Numbered from the stretch's first letter, positions 1-9,471 are shown. The stretch is DNA of 64,000 nucleotides from Paludibacteraceae bacterium (GCA_024693065.1 JAILLP010000024.1:124001-188000), one strand, 5' to 3'. Numbers and translations are program-made. Notes: a model not told the origin generated them from the letters alone.

Positions 1-2
1 AC

Positions 3-203
3 GTGAACTTCTATTTCGGGGAGCCTGAATGCCTAAACGTTGTCCGCTCGTTCCTGGATCGTCCATTGAACAAACTGACGCCCGAAGAGGATTTCATATT
101 AGGAACACTCTTAGGGTATGACCTCCGTAAACAATGCTCCCGTTATTGCGAGCGGAAGGGCCGTATGTCGTTTGCCCCATCCATCGCATCATCGGTTATG
201 TAA
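3..203 (+). CDS. DUF2023 family protein, C-terminal part (cut by window start)
   Basis: The open frame enters from the window edge, so the GTG at its first complete codon is probably internal. What remains is about 66 residues. The stretch [16 protein letters not shown] followed by a CSRYCERK segment is what I remember of the DUF2023 family, small cytosolic proteins of about 120 residues found in Bacteroidales and epsilon-proteobacteria and often next to flavodoxin genes. Biochemical function is unknown. The family call rests on recall of this C-terminal block only; the upstream half and any flavodoxin neighbour lie outside the window. Confidence 0.6.
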   Translation: MNFYFGEPECLNVVRSFLDRPLNKLTPEEDFILGTLLGYDLRKQCSRYCERKGRMSFAPSIASSVM

Positions 204-293
204 AATTGCCTCCCCCTCTCCATGGGGGGATTGTATACTGTTGCTATCGTTCCCAAAAGGGAAAGGTTAATCTGTTTTTTGTGTTGTGTAAAG

Positions 294-327
294 AAAGGGA
301 GGGAATCCAATCGGAAACCCTCCCTTT
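294..327 (-). terminator. hairpin behind maeB
   Basis: Perfect 10-base arms (AAAGGGAGGG at 294-303 and CCCTCCCTTT at 318-327) with a 14-base loop lie just beyond the maeB stop codon. The T-rich tail on either strand is short, so it may serve both converging genes. Probably a terminator or 3' end stabiliser. Confidence 0.6.
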
Positions 328-350
328 TGACATTTCATGAACTGGAACTA

Positions 351-2624
351 TTATTTATTGTTCAATTGAGCATCTATTACAGCGATGGTCGTCATGTTGA
401 CGATGTCGCGTACGGAAGCCTCCACATCCAACACGTGAACTGGCTTCTTCAGACCCATTTGAACAGGACCTACGCTCTCCGCCATACCCATCTGCATCAA
501 CATACGGTAAGCGATGTTGGCTGAGTTCAAGCAAGGGAATACCATGGTGTTCACATCCATGCCGTCGATCTTGCTGAATGGGAACTTCTCGTGACGAAGC
601 TTCTTGTCAAGGGCGAAGTTCACCTGCATCTCACCATCCACCAAGATCTCAGGGTGGTTCTTATGCAAGTTCTCCACAGCGTCGTGTACCAAGCAAGGGT
701 TTCCTGTGGAATCCGCGCCGAAGTTAGAGTAGGACAACATAGCCATCACTGGGTGCTCGTTGAATAACTTCACCGTCTCGTTGGTCAATACTGCGATCTC
801 AGCCAACACGTCAGCTGATGGAGAATCGTTCACCAAAGTATCCGCCAAGAAGTAAACACCCTTGGAAGTGTTCAGGATGTTGAGCGCAGCGATGTTCGTG
901 ACACCATCACGCATTCCGATGATATCCATAGCAGGCTTGATGGCCTCCATGTAGCGGGTATAAGAACCGGTGATCATAGCGTCCGCCTCACCCATCTCCA
1001 CCATCATGGCGCCGAAGTAGTTGCGGTCGTACATCTTCTCGTTCGCCTCAGAGTAGGTGTAACCCTTGCGGGCCAACTTCTCGGAGAGGTATTTAGCGTA
1101 ACGGTTGCGGCGAGCCTCCTCACGGTCGTGACGGAGGTTGATGATCTCGATGCCCTCGATGTCGATACCGTTCTCTTTCGCGATCTTAGCGATACGCTCC
1201 TCGTTGCCCAAGAGGATAGGAATACAGATGCCCTCTTTCTTCGTCGTGGAAGCGGCCTGTAAAGTATTAGGGGTGTTAGCCTCCGTGAAGACCACACGTT
1301 TAGGATTTGCCTTAGCGGCCTCGGTCAACGAACCGATCAACGTGTTGTCCAATCCCATGCGGGCGCGGAGCTCAGCCTTGTACTCATTCCAGTTGGTGAT
1401 GTTCTTGCGAGCCACACCTGAATCCATAGCCGCCTTAGCGACTGCCGGAGCGACTGTCTCGAGCAAACGTGGGTCGAATGCTGTAGGGATGATATAGTCA
1501 GGACCGAACTTCATCTTCTTGTTGCCGTAAGCGATGGAGACTGCCTCAGGTACCGGTTGCTTAGCCAAGTCGGCCAAGGCGTGCACAGCGGCCAGCTTCA
1601 TCTCCTCGTTGATAGCCTTAGCGTGGGTATCCAACGCACCACGGAAGATGTAAGGGAATCCTAACACATTGTTGATTTGGTTCGGATAGTCGGAACGACC
1701 CGTACCGCAGATCACGTCAGGGCGGGAAGCCTTCGCATCCTCGTAGGAGATCTCAGGCGTAGGGTTCGCCAATGCGAAGACGATAGGGTTCTTGGCCATC
1801 GAACGAACCATGTCTTGGCTCAACACGTTACCCTTGGAAAGACCCAAGAAGACGTCTGCATCCTTTACAGCCTCCGCCAACGTCGTGATGTCACGGCTAG
1901 TAGCGAAAGGTTTCTTCCTATCGTTCAAATCCGTTCTCTTGGTGTTGATGACACCCTTGGAGTCGCACATCACGATGTTCTCCAAACGAGCGCCCAAAGC
2001 CATATATAGTTTCGTGCAAGAGTTAGCGGCGGCACCCGCACCGTTCACCACGATCTTCACATTCTCGATCTTCTTGCCAACCAATTCCAATGCGTTCACC
2101 AAAGCGGCTGAAGAGATGATCGCCGTACCGTGTTGGTCGTCGTGCATCAACGGAATATCCAACTCAGCCTTCAGACGGTCCTCGATCTCGAAGCACTCAG
2201 GAGCCTTGATGTCCTCCAAGTTGATACCACCGAACGTAGGAGCGATTGCCTTGACAGTCTGGCAGAACTTGTCGATGTCCTTCTCGTTCACCTCGATATC
2301 GAACACGTCGATGTCAGCAAAGATCTTGAACAAGAGTCCCTTACCTTCCATAACCGGCTTGCCTGCCTCAGCGCCTATGTCGCCAAGACCCAAGACAGCC
2401 GTTCCGTTAGAAATCACAGCGACCAAATTACCTTTGGCGGTGTAATCGTACGCCTTGTGTTGGTCTTTCTGGATCTCCAAACATGGCTCTGCCACACCTG
2501 GAGAATAAGCCAATGCCAAATCCCTCTGGGTGGCAGTCGGCTTGGTTGGAACTACTTGGACCTTTCCTGGTCTTCCCTCCGCATGATACCTTAACGCATC
2601 TGATTGTTTTTTCTCGTCACTCAT
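351..2624 (-). CDS. maeB: NADP-dependent malic enzyme with C-terminal phosphotransacetylase-like domain
   Basis: Oxidatively decarboxylates malate to pyruvate in the cytosol, giving NAD(P)H. The 757 residues fit the long MaeB form. The N-terminal malic domain (about 20-150) shows LAYSPGVAEPC and GTAVLGLGDIG; a Rossmann NAD(P) domain follows with VVNGAGAAANSC; from about residue 430 to the end is a phosphate acetyl/butyryltransferase-like domain, which in characterised MaeB proteins is regulatory and binds acetyl-CoA rather than catalysing acetyl transfer. The gene stands alone and diverges from the porin gene. A variant Bacteroidota -7 box (TATCTTCG on the minus strand, 2669-2676) with TTG 21 bases upstream lies ahead of the ATG. 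No irregularities seen. Confidence 0.95.
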   Translation of the reverse strand: MSDEKKQSDALRYHAEGRPGKVQVVPTKPTATQRDLALAYSPGVAEPCLEIQKDQHKAYDYTAKGNLVAVISNGTAVLGLGDIGAEAGKPVMEGKGLLFKIFADIDVFDIEVNEKDIDKFCQTVKAIAPTFGGINLEDIKAPECFEIEDRLKAELDIPLMHDDQHGTAIISSAALVNALELVGKKIENVKIVVNGAGAAANSCTKLYMALGARLENIVMCDSKGVINTKRTDLNDRKKPFATSRDITTLAEAVKDADVFLGLSKGNVLSQDMVRSMAKNPIVFALANPTPEISYEDAKASRPDVICGTGRSDYPNQINNVLGFPYIFRGALDTHAKAINEEMKLAAVHALADLAKQPVPEAVSIAYGNKKMKFGPDYIIPTAFDPRLLETVAPAVAKAAMDSGVARKNITNWNEYKAELRARMGLDNTLIGSLTEAAKANPKRVVFTEANTPNTLQAASTTKKEGICIPILLGNEERIAKIAKENGIDIEGIEIINLRHDREEARRNRYAKYLSEKLARKGYTYSEANEKMYDRNYFGAMMVEMGEADAMITGSYTRYMEAIKPAMDIIGMRDGVTNIAALNILNTSKGVYFLADTLVNDSPSADVLAEIAVLTNETVKLFNEHPVMAMLSYSNFGADSTGNPCLVHDAVENLHKNHPEILVDGEMQVNFALDKKLRHEKFPFSKIDGMDVNTMVFPCLNSANIAYRMLMQMGMAESVGPVQMGLKKPVHVLDVEASVRDIVNMTTIAVIDAQLNNK

Positions 2625-2668
2625 AATATTTCGCGAATTATGTTTTTCAACATACTTTAAATTTTCCG

Positions 2669-2700
2669 CGAAGATAATAAAAATTCCTTTTACGTCCCAA
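2669..2700 (-). promoter_or_regulatory. predicted maeB promoter
   Basis: On the minus strand TATCTTCG (2669-2676) is a variant of the Bacteroidota -7 box TAnnTTTG, and TTG (2698-2700) sits 21 bases further upstream as a -33 element. Predicted transcription start is roughly 35-40 bases before the maeB ATG. Confidence 0.5.
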
Positions 2701-2906
2701 TTCCTTTCTTTTTTATGTTAAATAATGTCATTTGTTTACAGAATGATAGTTACAGTAAAACTAATACGATAAAATGCGAGGAGGAGACAATCGCCTCCAT
2801 GTGTTACCTTTCAGGGTCAAATAGCCCCTAAAAAATACCAACAAATAGGGATGCCGACATTCGGAAATACCAACTATTCACTATGACCCACGATAGGCTG
2901 AGCGCC

Positions 2907-2914
2907 TAACTTTG
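2907..2914 (+). promoter_or_regulatory. predicted -7 box of the porin-imelysin operon
   Basis: TAACTTTG matches TAnnTTTG exactly and lies 22 bases before the ATG at 2937, leaving a very short leader. No clear TTG at -33, so the promoter may be weak or activator-dependent. Confidence 0.5.
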
Positions 2915-2936
2915 CCCCGTAAAAAAGTAAGAGGAA

Positions 2937-4268
2937 ATGGGAACATCCATATTGAAGAAAAACATTGTGACATTGGCTATTAGCCTGGCATGTGCGGGTA
3001 ACGCGTCTGCACAAGTAGACACGACATTCCAAAAGATCCGCCTCGGAGGATACGGTGAGATGCTGGCATCATGGAAGGATTACGGTCTGAACCGTTGGAG
3101 TGGCTCGACGCAGGGCAACGCGAAGGTGAACCATGCGCACATATCAATCCCTAGATTCGTGCTGGCGATGGACTATAAGTTCAACGACAAATGGATGCTC
3201 GGCTCGGAGATCGAATTCGAGGCGGGCGGCACCGGCACCGCCATGGAGATGGAGGCTGGCTCGGGCAGTGAGAACGGGGAGTACGAGACGGAGATCGAGA
3301 AGGGAGGAGAGGTGGCCTTGGAGCAGTTCCACCTTACCCGCTATTTCGCAAGGGCCTTTAGCGTCAAGGCGGGACATATCATCGTACCGGTCGGACTGAC
3401 CAACACGCACCATGAACCGATCAATTTCTTCACCACTTTCCGTTCGGAAGGGGCGACCACCCTCATACCGTGCACATGGCACGAGACGGGTCTGGAGTTC
3501 TTCGGAACGATAGGAAAAGAGGCCGCAAAATTCGACTACCAAGCGCAGATCGTGGCGGGACAGAACCCGCTGGGCTTCAGCCGCTACAATTGGATCAAGG
3601 GTGGCAAACAGGGATTGTTCGAGATGGACAACTTCACCAGTCCGGCTTATGTCTTCCGTCTGGATTACTTAGGTGTGAAAGGGTTACGGTTGGGCATGTC
3701 GATGTACTATTGCCACGATGCGGGCAAGAACTGCGACCGTCTGATTACCTTCAACAACGATGACCCGGTGAACATCTCCATCTTCTCCGCCGATGCGCAG
3801 TACAAGCACAAGTTCTTCACATTCCGTGGCAACTACCTCAGCGGCAAGCTGTCGGAGCCTTTGGTCGTGGACAAAATCATCCGCACCTACTCCTCCAAGT
3901 CGGGCTACAACCGCAGTCCGAACGTGGCGGAGAGGACCCTCACCTACAACTTCGAGTTGGGCGTGAACCTGAAGAACGTCTTTAACGCTGGGAAGAAGTT
4001 CCCTGTCATCTACCCGTTCGCCCACTACGAGTATTACAACCCGCAGGAAGAGGGGGTAAGCCGACAGGTGATGGACGACCGCTGCCAAGTGAGCTATTGG
4101 ACTTGGGGATTGAACTACTTCGTCCTGCCTAACCTTGTCATCAAAGTGGATTACACGAACAGGAGGATCGGAACGAGCCAAGTCTTCAAGAACACGAAAT
4201 CGAACTACAACAACGAGAACGAGCTGAACCTCTCCATCGCTTACGTGGCTTGGTTCCTGAACAAATAA
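2937..4268 (+). CDS. outer-membrane porin-like beta-barrel protein
   Basis: 443 residues with a signal peptide (LAISLACAGNASA, cleavage near residue 25) and then alternating aromatic/polar beta-strand sequence up to a C-terminal SIAYVAWFLNK typical of the closing strand of an outer-membrane barrel. An acidic, glycine-rich stretch (residues about 95-120) probably forms a loop. It begins a co-directional run with the imelysin, DUF1111, second porin and monoheme genes (gaps 37-96 bases), so it likely supplies or passes the substrate of that system through the outer membrane. Substrate unknown; related Bacteroidales proteins are annotated only as porins. GAGGA just before the ATG is too close to act as a normal ribosome site. 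Confidence 0.75.
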   Translation: MGTSILKKNIVTLAISLACAGNASAQVDTTFQKIRLGGYGEMLASWKDYGLNRWSGSTQGNAKVNHAHISIPRFVLAMDYKFNDKWMLGSEIEFEAGGTGTAMEMEAGSGSENGEYETEIEKGGEVALEQFHLTRYFARAFSVKAGHIIVPVGLTNTHHEPINFFTTFRSEGATTLIPCTWHETGLEFFGTIGKEAAKFDYQAQIVAGQNPLGFSRYNWIKGGKQGLFEMDNFTSPAYVFRLDYLGVKGLRLGMSMYYCHDAGKNCDRLITFNNDDPVNISIFSADAQYKHKFFTFRGNYLSGKLSEPLVVDKIIRTYSSKSGYNRSPNVAERTLTYNFELGVNLKNVFNAGKKFPVIYPFAHYEYYNPQEEGVSRQVMDDRCQVSYWTWGLNYFVLPNLVIKVDYTNRRIGTSQVFKNTKSNYNNENELNLSIAYVAWFLNK

Positions 4269-4305
4269 GCACAATAAAAACAATAAACATTAAATTATAC
4301 GAGCA

Positions 4306-5493
4306 ATGAAAAAAAGAGCATTTTTAGCAGCCGGACTGATTGCCTTCGGCGCAGTAACGTTCAACGCCTGCAAGGACGATGACGAAGAGACTCTGGCAAA
4401 CATCAACGACTCCACCGCCATCAATGCGGAATACACCTCCGCCTATGCGAAGCAGTGGGGCAATTACATGCGTACCGTAGCATCCCTCCTCAAGACGGAT
4501 GCGGAGAACCTCTACGCTTACTGGAACGACAGCTACGAGGGAGGAGACAGCTATGCGAAACGTTTCCTTTCCCACACGGGCGCAGGGTTCCAATCATCCA
4601 AGGACTGCGTGGAGCAGATCATAGACGGTTGCGTGGACATCGCCAACGAGGTGGGTGATTCCAAGATCGGCGGACCAGTCGAGAAGTGGAGCGAAAACAA
4701 CAAAGAGGAGGCGGTACTCGCCGTCGAGTCTTGGTTCTCTTGGCACTCCAGGGTGGACTACTCCAACAACATCGCATCCATCAAGAACGCATACTTCGGC
4801 AGCTTGGACGGCACTGTGAACGCCAACTCCATCTCGAAGGTCATCAACGGAAGCGACGCGACATTGGACGCTAAGGTGACCGCAGCCATCCAAAACGCGC
4901 AGTCCAAGATCCTAGCTATCCCGCAACCTTTCCGTAACAACTTGGGTTGCAGCGAGGCGAGAGAGGCCATGACCGCCTGTGCGGAACTTCGCGACATCCT
5001 GGACGAGGATCTGAAGAACTACATCGACGAGAACCTCGCCGACTACAACTGGGACGCGGTTCTCTCCCAATACGTGAACAACGTGGTCCTTCCTACCTAC
5101 AAGAGCCTGAAGGAGAAGAACGCGGAGCTCTTCAACGCAGTGGTGGCTTTCCAACAGAGCCCATCGGACGAAGGGTTCTCGAAATGCGCCGACGCATGGA
5201 TCGCGGCACGTACGCCATGGGAGTCTTCCGAGGCATTCCTCTTCGGACCAGTAGCGGACAAAGGATTGGATCCGAACATGGACTCATGGCCATTGGACCT
5301 CAAGGGAATCATCAAGATCTTCAACACAGCCTCTTGGGGCGAGTTGGAATGGTCCGGCGAATACGAGGAGATGCCTGAGGAGGGCGAGGGTTCACAACAT
5401 GCGCAGGACATCGAGTCCGCACAGAACCTCCGTGGATTCCATACGTTGGAATACCTCATCTTCAAGGACGGTAAGGCGAGGACGATCCATTGA
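4306..5493 (+). CDS. imelysin-family (M75-like) lipoprotein
   Basis: Lipoprotein signal with lipobox FNAC (Cys at about residue 21), then a largely helical 375-residue body. The imelysin signature GxHxxE is present as GFHTLEY (His about 379, Glu about 382) close to the C-terminus, and WESSEAFLFGP with DPNMDSWPLD precede it. Imelysin family members are periplasmic or surface proteins tied to iron or other metal uptake; proteolytic activity is doubtful for most. Position between a porin and a di-heme DUF1111 protein repeats an arrangement known from proteobacterial iron-regulated loci. The protein ends 13 residues after the motif. A terminator-like hairpin follows the stop. Confidence 0.88.
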   Translation: MKKRAFLAAGLIAFGAVTFNACKDDDEETLANINDSTAINAEYTSAYAKQWGNYMRTVASLLKTDAENLYAYWNDSYEGGDSYAKRFLSHTGAGFQSSKDCVEQIIDGCVDIANEVGDSKIGGPVEKWSENNKEEAVLAVESWFSWHSRVDYSNNIASIKNAYFGSLDGTVNANSISKVINGSDATLDAKVTAAIQNAQSKILAIPQPFRNNLGCSEAREAMTACAELRDILDEDLKNYIDENLADYNWDAVLSQYVNNVVLPTYKSLKEKNAELFNAVVAFQQSPSDEGFSKCADAWIAARTPWESSEAFLFGPVADKGLDPNMDSWPLDLKGIIKIFNTASWGELEWSGEYEEMPEEGEGSQHAQDIESAQNLRGFHTLEYLIFKDGKARTIH

Positions 5494-5528
5494 TCGCAAC
5501 GCCCCTAAGCAACGAACGATTTCACAGA

Positions 5529-5560
5529 AACGGCGGGGAAGAATATTCCCCCCCGTTTTT
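5529..5560 (+). terminator. intra-operon hairpin with T-run
   Basis: Twelve-base arms with one mismatch (5529-5540 and 5546-5557), a five-base loop and a run of five T form a good intrinsic terminator between the imelysin and DUF1111 genes. As the genes continue in the same direction it may attenuate the distal part of the operon. Confidence 0.65.
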
Positions 5561-5589
5561 CCTATTACACAACACACAAACACAAAAAC

Positions 5590-7026
5590 ATGAACTTTAA
5601 CCTAAAACTATTTACCTTAACGGCCATGATCGCCCTATTGTTCGCCGCATGCGACAACGAGGAGGGATTGGAGGTGGACGAGATAAAGGTTCCCGACGGA
5701 TATGCGCTTTCGGCGGGCACATCGACCGTCTTCCTAAGCTCCACCTACGCCTACGACACCGATGCGAAATGGCTGAAAGGCAAATACTTATCACGATTCA
5801 ACAACGGAGACAACCTCTACGACAACCCGCTCGGCTCGGCACAGAGCCAAGGCGGACTGGGACCCGTCTATGCGGGTTACTCGTGCGGAAGTTGCCACCG
5901 CAACGCAGGGCGCACCGAACCGACGCTCTGGAGCGCTGGAGGAAGCGGAAGCTACGGTTTCTCCTCCATGCTAATCTACATCACACGCAAGAACGGAGCT
6001 TTCTTCCAAGACTACGGAAGGGTCGTCCACGACCAGTCCATCATAGGCGTCAAGCCGGAAGGAAAGCTCAAAGTGACCTATGAATTCAAGACCTTCCGAT
6101 TCCCCGACGGGGAAACGTACGAACTAGCGAAACCGAACTACACCATCACGGAATGGTATGCCGACAGCATCGCGCCGGAGGACCTCTTCTGCACCGTCAG
6201 AATACCGCTCAGGCACGTGGGAATGGGCCCTATGATGGCGATCGACCGCAACGAAATCGAGCAATTGGCACGGCAAAGCAACTACCCCGAATATGGTATC
6301 TCCGGCAAGGCCAACTACATCACCGAGCGAGGCATCCGCCAACTCGGTCTCTCCGGCAACAAGGCGCAACATGCGGACCTGACCGTCGAATTAGGCTTCT
6401 CGTCCGACATGGGTGCGACCAACAGCCGTTTCCCCGAAGAGATCTGCGAGGGACAAGCACAAATGCGGCAAGGCATGAGCGCCATGGGACTCACCTACAA
6501 TCAATTAGACGTCACAAGCGAACAGATGGAGGATGTTGACCTCTACATGCAATGCCTAGGCGTTCCCGCACGACGCAACGTGAACGACCCGAACGTGAAA
6601 CGGGGCGAACAGATGTTCTACCAGGCCAAATGCCACCTCTGCCACGTGACGACGCTCCACACACAACCGCAGGGCTCCGTCCTGCTGAACGGCACACACA
6701 TCCCTTGGCTCGGCGGACAGACCATCCATCCGTACAGCGACTTCCTCCTGCACGACATGGGTAGCGAGATCATGGGCGTGGGCCTCAACGACAACTACGT
6801 CAGCGGATTGGCGCGCGGCAACGAATGGCGCACCACCCCACTATGGGGCGTGGGCCTGCAGAAGATCGTCAACGGACACACCTACTTCCTGCACGACGGA
6901 CGGGCAAGGAACTTCATCGAAGCCATCATGTGGCACGGCGGTGAGGGCGAAGCCTCCAAGAACATCTTCGCAAAAATGTCCAAGGCAGACCGTGAAGCGC
7001 TGGTCGCATTCTTGGAATCATTATAA
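5590..7026 (+). CDS. di-heme DUF1111 oxidoreductase-like lipoprotein
   Basis: 478 residues with a lipoprotein signal (LLFAAC, Cys at 21) and two c-type heme attachment motifs, CGSCH (99-103) and CHLCH (348-352). This spacing fits the DUF1111 family, sometimes called thiol oxidoreductase, which resembles di-heme peroxidases. Members commonly sit beside imelysin genes in iron-regulated loci. Expected location is the periplasmic face of a membrane; the reaction is not established. Covalent heme attachment would need the CcsBA-type protein encoded at 9511. Conserved C-terminal blocks include TTPLWGVGLQ and FLHDGRARNF. The intact motifs suggest a working redox protein. Confidence 0.9.
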   Translation: MNFNLKLFTLTAMIALLFAACDNEEGLEVDEIKVPDGYALSAGTSTVFLSSTYAYDTDAKWLKGKYLSRFNNGDNLYDNPLGSAQSQGGLGPVYAGYSCGSCHRNAGRTEPTLWSAGGSGSYGFSSMLIYITRKNGAFFQDYGRVVHDQSIIGVKPEGKLKVTYEFKTFRFPDGETYELAKPNYTITEWYADSIAPEDLFCTVRIPLRHVGMGPMMAIDRNEIEQLARQSNYPEYGISGKANYITERGIRQLGLSGNKAQHADLTVELGFSSDMGATNSRFPEEICEGQAQMRQGMSAMGLTYNQLDVTSEQMEDVDLYMQCLGVPARRNVNDPNVKRGEQMFYQAKCHLCHVTTLHTQPQGSVLLNGTHIPWLGGQTIHPYSDFLLHDMGSEIMGVGLNDNYVSGLARGNEWRTTPLWGVGLQKIVNGHTYFLHDGRARNFIEAIMWHGGEGEASKNIFAKMSKADREALVAFLESL

Positions 7027-7075
7027 CTCAACAATAACAACGGACTAACCATTAGCCCTTTAATAGACTCAAAAA

Positions 7076-8341
7076 ATGAAAAGATTATATATAGCAACCC
7101 TATTATCAGCCATCACCCTATCGGCCATGGCACAGGCAGAAGAGCCCATCAAGGCAGAAGTCGTATCGAACCCAACGTCCTTAATGGACGAAGAGGCGGA
7201 GAACGGTGTCGTATCATTAGCCGGAAGAAAAGGATTCTCCATCTCCACCGCGAAAGGGGACTTCGTCTTCAAGCCATACACCCTCATCCAAACAGCGGGG
7301 AAATACAACTGGTACGATGACGAGGGCCTCGACAAGGCCTACAACCAGGACAACGTCATGAACAGCGGGTTCGCCATCCCTTACGCTATCCTCGGTTTCA
7401 CCGGCAAGGTGTTCGACCGTATCTCCTTCAACCTCAGCCTCAACGCCGCAGGTTCGGGAGGCGCACTGCTGCAGCAGGCATGGTTCGACGTGAAGGTGAA
7501 GAACGCACTGTGCTTCAGGGTGGGAAAGTTCAAGACACCGTACACCCACGCCTACCTCACCACCTTAGGGGAGACGCTCTTCCCTGTGGTGCCCACCTCC
7601 TTGACCACCAACGTCATCATGCCTTACGTGCTCAACGCAGTCAACCCGACCATCGGAACAGGCTTCGACCTTGGCGTCATGGCCCATGGCGTAACGCCTA
7701 ACGAGAAGTTCGGCTATGAAGTGGGACTCTTCAACGGAACGGGCGCAGGCGTGAACAGCGCCACAAAGACGCTCAGCGACGACATCAAAGGGTTGCCTTC
7801 CCTACTCTATGCGGGAAGGATCGCCGTGACACCGCTCGGCCACATGCCGGCAAGCCAAGGAAAACCGAACCTATCGGATGAGCGCAAGCTACTGTTCGCC
7901 CTCTCCGCCAACGTGAACGTGGAGGCGCAGAGCGAATCGACCAACGACGCCCGCTTCGGCTTCGAGTTCGCCTACCTGGCAAAGAAACTGTACCTCGCGG
8001 CCGAATTCTATAGGATGCATATCAGCTATACCGACCGTCAGAAGATCAGCGACGAGTTCAACTACTGGGGCGCTTACATCCAGGCGGGTTACTTCGTCGC
8101 TCCGCAGTGGCAAATCGCCCTCCGCTACGACTTCATGGACAGGAACGCGACCGCGAAGGACGGTATCATCAACATGCCGGCCGCAGGGTTCAACTACTTC
8201 ATCAAGCACACGAACCTCAAACTGCAGACGATGTACCAATACATGGGTAGGACAGGCCATCAGACACAACTGGACCGTGACAACGACGACCTCGGACTCG
8301 CGACCCACTCGGCCACCGTCATGCTGCAATACGCCTTCTAA
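7076..8341 (+). CDS. porin (phosphate-selective porin O/P-like)
   Basis: 421 residues; signal peptide ending SAMAQ-AEE near residue 21, then a porin O/P-type domain: GFSISTAKGDFVFKPY opens the barrel, a region like RVGKFKTPYTHAY (about 140-152) matches the typical alignment strand of this family, and the chain ends HSATVMLQYAF with terminal phenylalanine. It is the second porin of the run and starts 49 bases after the DUF1111 gene. Family members are trimeric outer-membrane channels for anions, but specificity cannot be read here; in this context a metal complex or an electron acceptor are equally possible. Confidence 0.8.
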   Translation: MKRLYIATLLSAITLSAMAQAEEPIKAEVVSNPTSLMDEEAENGVVSLAGRKGFSISTAKGDFVFKPYTLIQTAGKYNWYDDEGLDKAYNQDNVMNSGFAIPYAILGFTGKVFDRISFNLSLNAAGSGGALLQQAWFDVKVKNALCFRVGKFKTPYTHAYLTTLGETLFPVVPTSLTTNVIMPYVLNAVNPTIGTGFDLGVMAHGVTPNEKFGYEVGLFNGTGAGVNSATKTLSDDIKGLPSLLYAGRIAVTPLGHMPASQGKPNLSDERKLLFALSANVNVEAQSESTNDARFGFEFAYLAKKLYLAAEFYRMHISYTDRQKISDEFNYWGAYIQAGYFVAPQWQIALRYDFMDRNATAKDGIINMPAAGFNYFIKHTNLKLQTMYQYMGRTGHQTQLDRDNDDLGLATHSATVMLQYAF

Positions 8342-8382
8342 GCGGAAGATGACACACAATCAACACATAAACATTTGAACCC

Positions 8383-9102
8383 ATGAGAAAATTATTGATA
8401 GCCAGTTTAATCGTCTTCGCCGCCTGCGACGACGGGGACATTCTGGAGCACGTCACCTACCAGCAAGAGGGGATGAAGGTGGCCGTTGAAGCGGAGATCT
8501 CGGGCATTGATTCATGGACGAACGAATATACCGTCACACTGTCCGGCTTCGAGAGCCAACGCAACGACAAGGGTATCCCCGAGTACTCGGAGATCTCCAA
8601 ACAGATCCTGCAACCGAAGGACGGGAAGCTACACATCACCTTAGGGGGTGTTCCGCAGACGGTCAATTATCTGGAAATCACTGTCATAAATAGAATACGT
8701 CAACGGGTCATCACCCTCTGGCAACATGAACTGACCGCCGCCGACAAAAACAGCAAGGACACGCTACGGTTGGACGCCGGACGATTGGACGTGGATATGT
8801 TCACCTACATCCAAAACGAATACCTGACCAAATCGTGCGCCAACTGCCACGGCCTCAGCGAAAGGGGCGCCGCTGCCGGTCTCTTCCTCACCGAAGGGAA
8901 AAGCCTTGCGGCGATGGTGAACGTGCCCTCCACGAAACGTGCCGGCATCAACATCGTCACCCCCTACGATACCGCCAAGAGTTCGCTACACCTGATCCTC
9001 TGGGGGAACCTCCCGGAGGCGCACCATAACCATCAGGACAAACTGGCCATCGATGCGGAGAAGGAGTTAATCGACAATTGGATATTGGGAGGAGCGAAGT
9101 AA
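8383..9102 (+). CDS. monoheme cytochrome c-like lipoprotein
   Basis: 239 residues: lipoprotein signal with FAAC (Cys 15), a beta-rich region to about 140, and a C-terminal domain starting with the heme motif CANCH (152-156). HHNHQDKLA and LIDNWILGGAK near the end resemble the distal part of planctomycete-type cytochrome c domains, where a downstream residue ligates heme. Probably an electron carrier working with the di-heme protein at 5590. It is the last gene of the tightly spaced run; a 400-base repeat-rich gap follows. I do not recognise the N-terminal domain. Confidence 0.72.
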   Translation: MRKLLIASLIVFAACDDGDILEHVTYQQEGMKVAVEAEISGIDSWTNEYTVTLSGFESQRNDKGIPEYSEISKQILQPKDGKLHITLGGVPQTVNYLEITVINRIRQRVITLWQHELTAADKNSKDTLRLDAGRLDVDMFTYIQNEYLTKSCANCHGLSERGAAAGLFLTEGKSLAAMVNVPSTKRAGINIVTPYDTAKSSLHLILWGNLPEAHHNHQDKLAIDAEKELIDNWILGGAK

Positions 9103-9159
9103 ATTAAGAATTAAGAATTATGAATTAAGAATTAAGTTAAGAAGAACGATTGATTCGTA

Positions 9160-9250
9160 AACCCCGAAGGGGTGTTATATCACAGGCAGGGGTGCAAACC
9201 CCTGTACGATGGAACCGCGGATAACCCAAACCCCGAAGGGGTGACACCCT
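9160..9250 (+). repeat. REP-like palindromic repeat, copy 1
   Basis: Built of three hairpins: ACCCCGAAGGGGT (9161-9173), CAGGGG-TGCAAA-CCCCTG (9187-9204) and ACCCCGAAGGGGT again (9230-9242), joined by TACGATGGAACCGCGGATA. Flanked by GAATTAA-type AT-rich sequence. Nearly identical to copy 2 and similar to copy 3. Confidence 0.85.
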
Positions 9251-9319
9251 TGCGAATTATGAATTTTGAATTAAATTGGCTGGGGAATGTGCGTATCCTC
9301 CACAATGCGCATAGTTTAA

Positions 9320-9411
9320 GCCCCAACGGGGCGGCCACAACACAGGCAGGGGTGCAAACCCCTGTACGATGGAACCGCGGATAACCCAAACCCCGAAGGG
9401 GTGACACCCTT
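9320..9411 (+). repeat. REP-like palindromic repeat, copy 2
   Basis: Same architecture as copy 1, with the first hairpin changed to GCCCC-AAC-GGGGC (9320-9332), a compensated arm change. From 9341 on it matches copy 1 for 95 bases with one substitution (9412 A against 9252 G). Confidence 0.85.
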
Positions 9412-9441
9412 ACGAATTATGAATTTTGAATTAAAATTTAT

Positions 9442-9471
9442 GAAACGTTAGTTCAACATAGCCAATCATGA
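9442..9471 (+). repeat. 30-base repeat-junction motif, copy 1
   Basis: GAAACGTTAGTT followed by CAACATAGCCAATCATGA. A close relative lies at 11712-11741 and a weaker one at 40096-40124. Each follows a GAATTAA run. It may mark one end of a dispersed intergenic element. Confidence 0.6.

Larger units (their letters stand above)
2625..2936. other. divergent intergenic region maeB / porin operon
   Basis: 312 bases, AT-rich near maeB. It holds the maeB promoter and, 22 bases before the porin ATG, a TAACTTTG box. Short inverted pieces (GGAGGAG... and ...CTCC around 2779-2798) occur, but I see no small gene. A metal-responsive operator would be expected here if the iron interpretation of the downstream operon is right; none is recognisable by eye. 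Confidence 0.5.

Noticed and set aside
9181-9435. Direct repeats suggestive of a CRISPR array
   Set aside because: Only two near-identical 95-base copies, composed of hairpins, with no regular short spacers and no cas genes.
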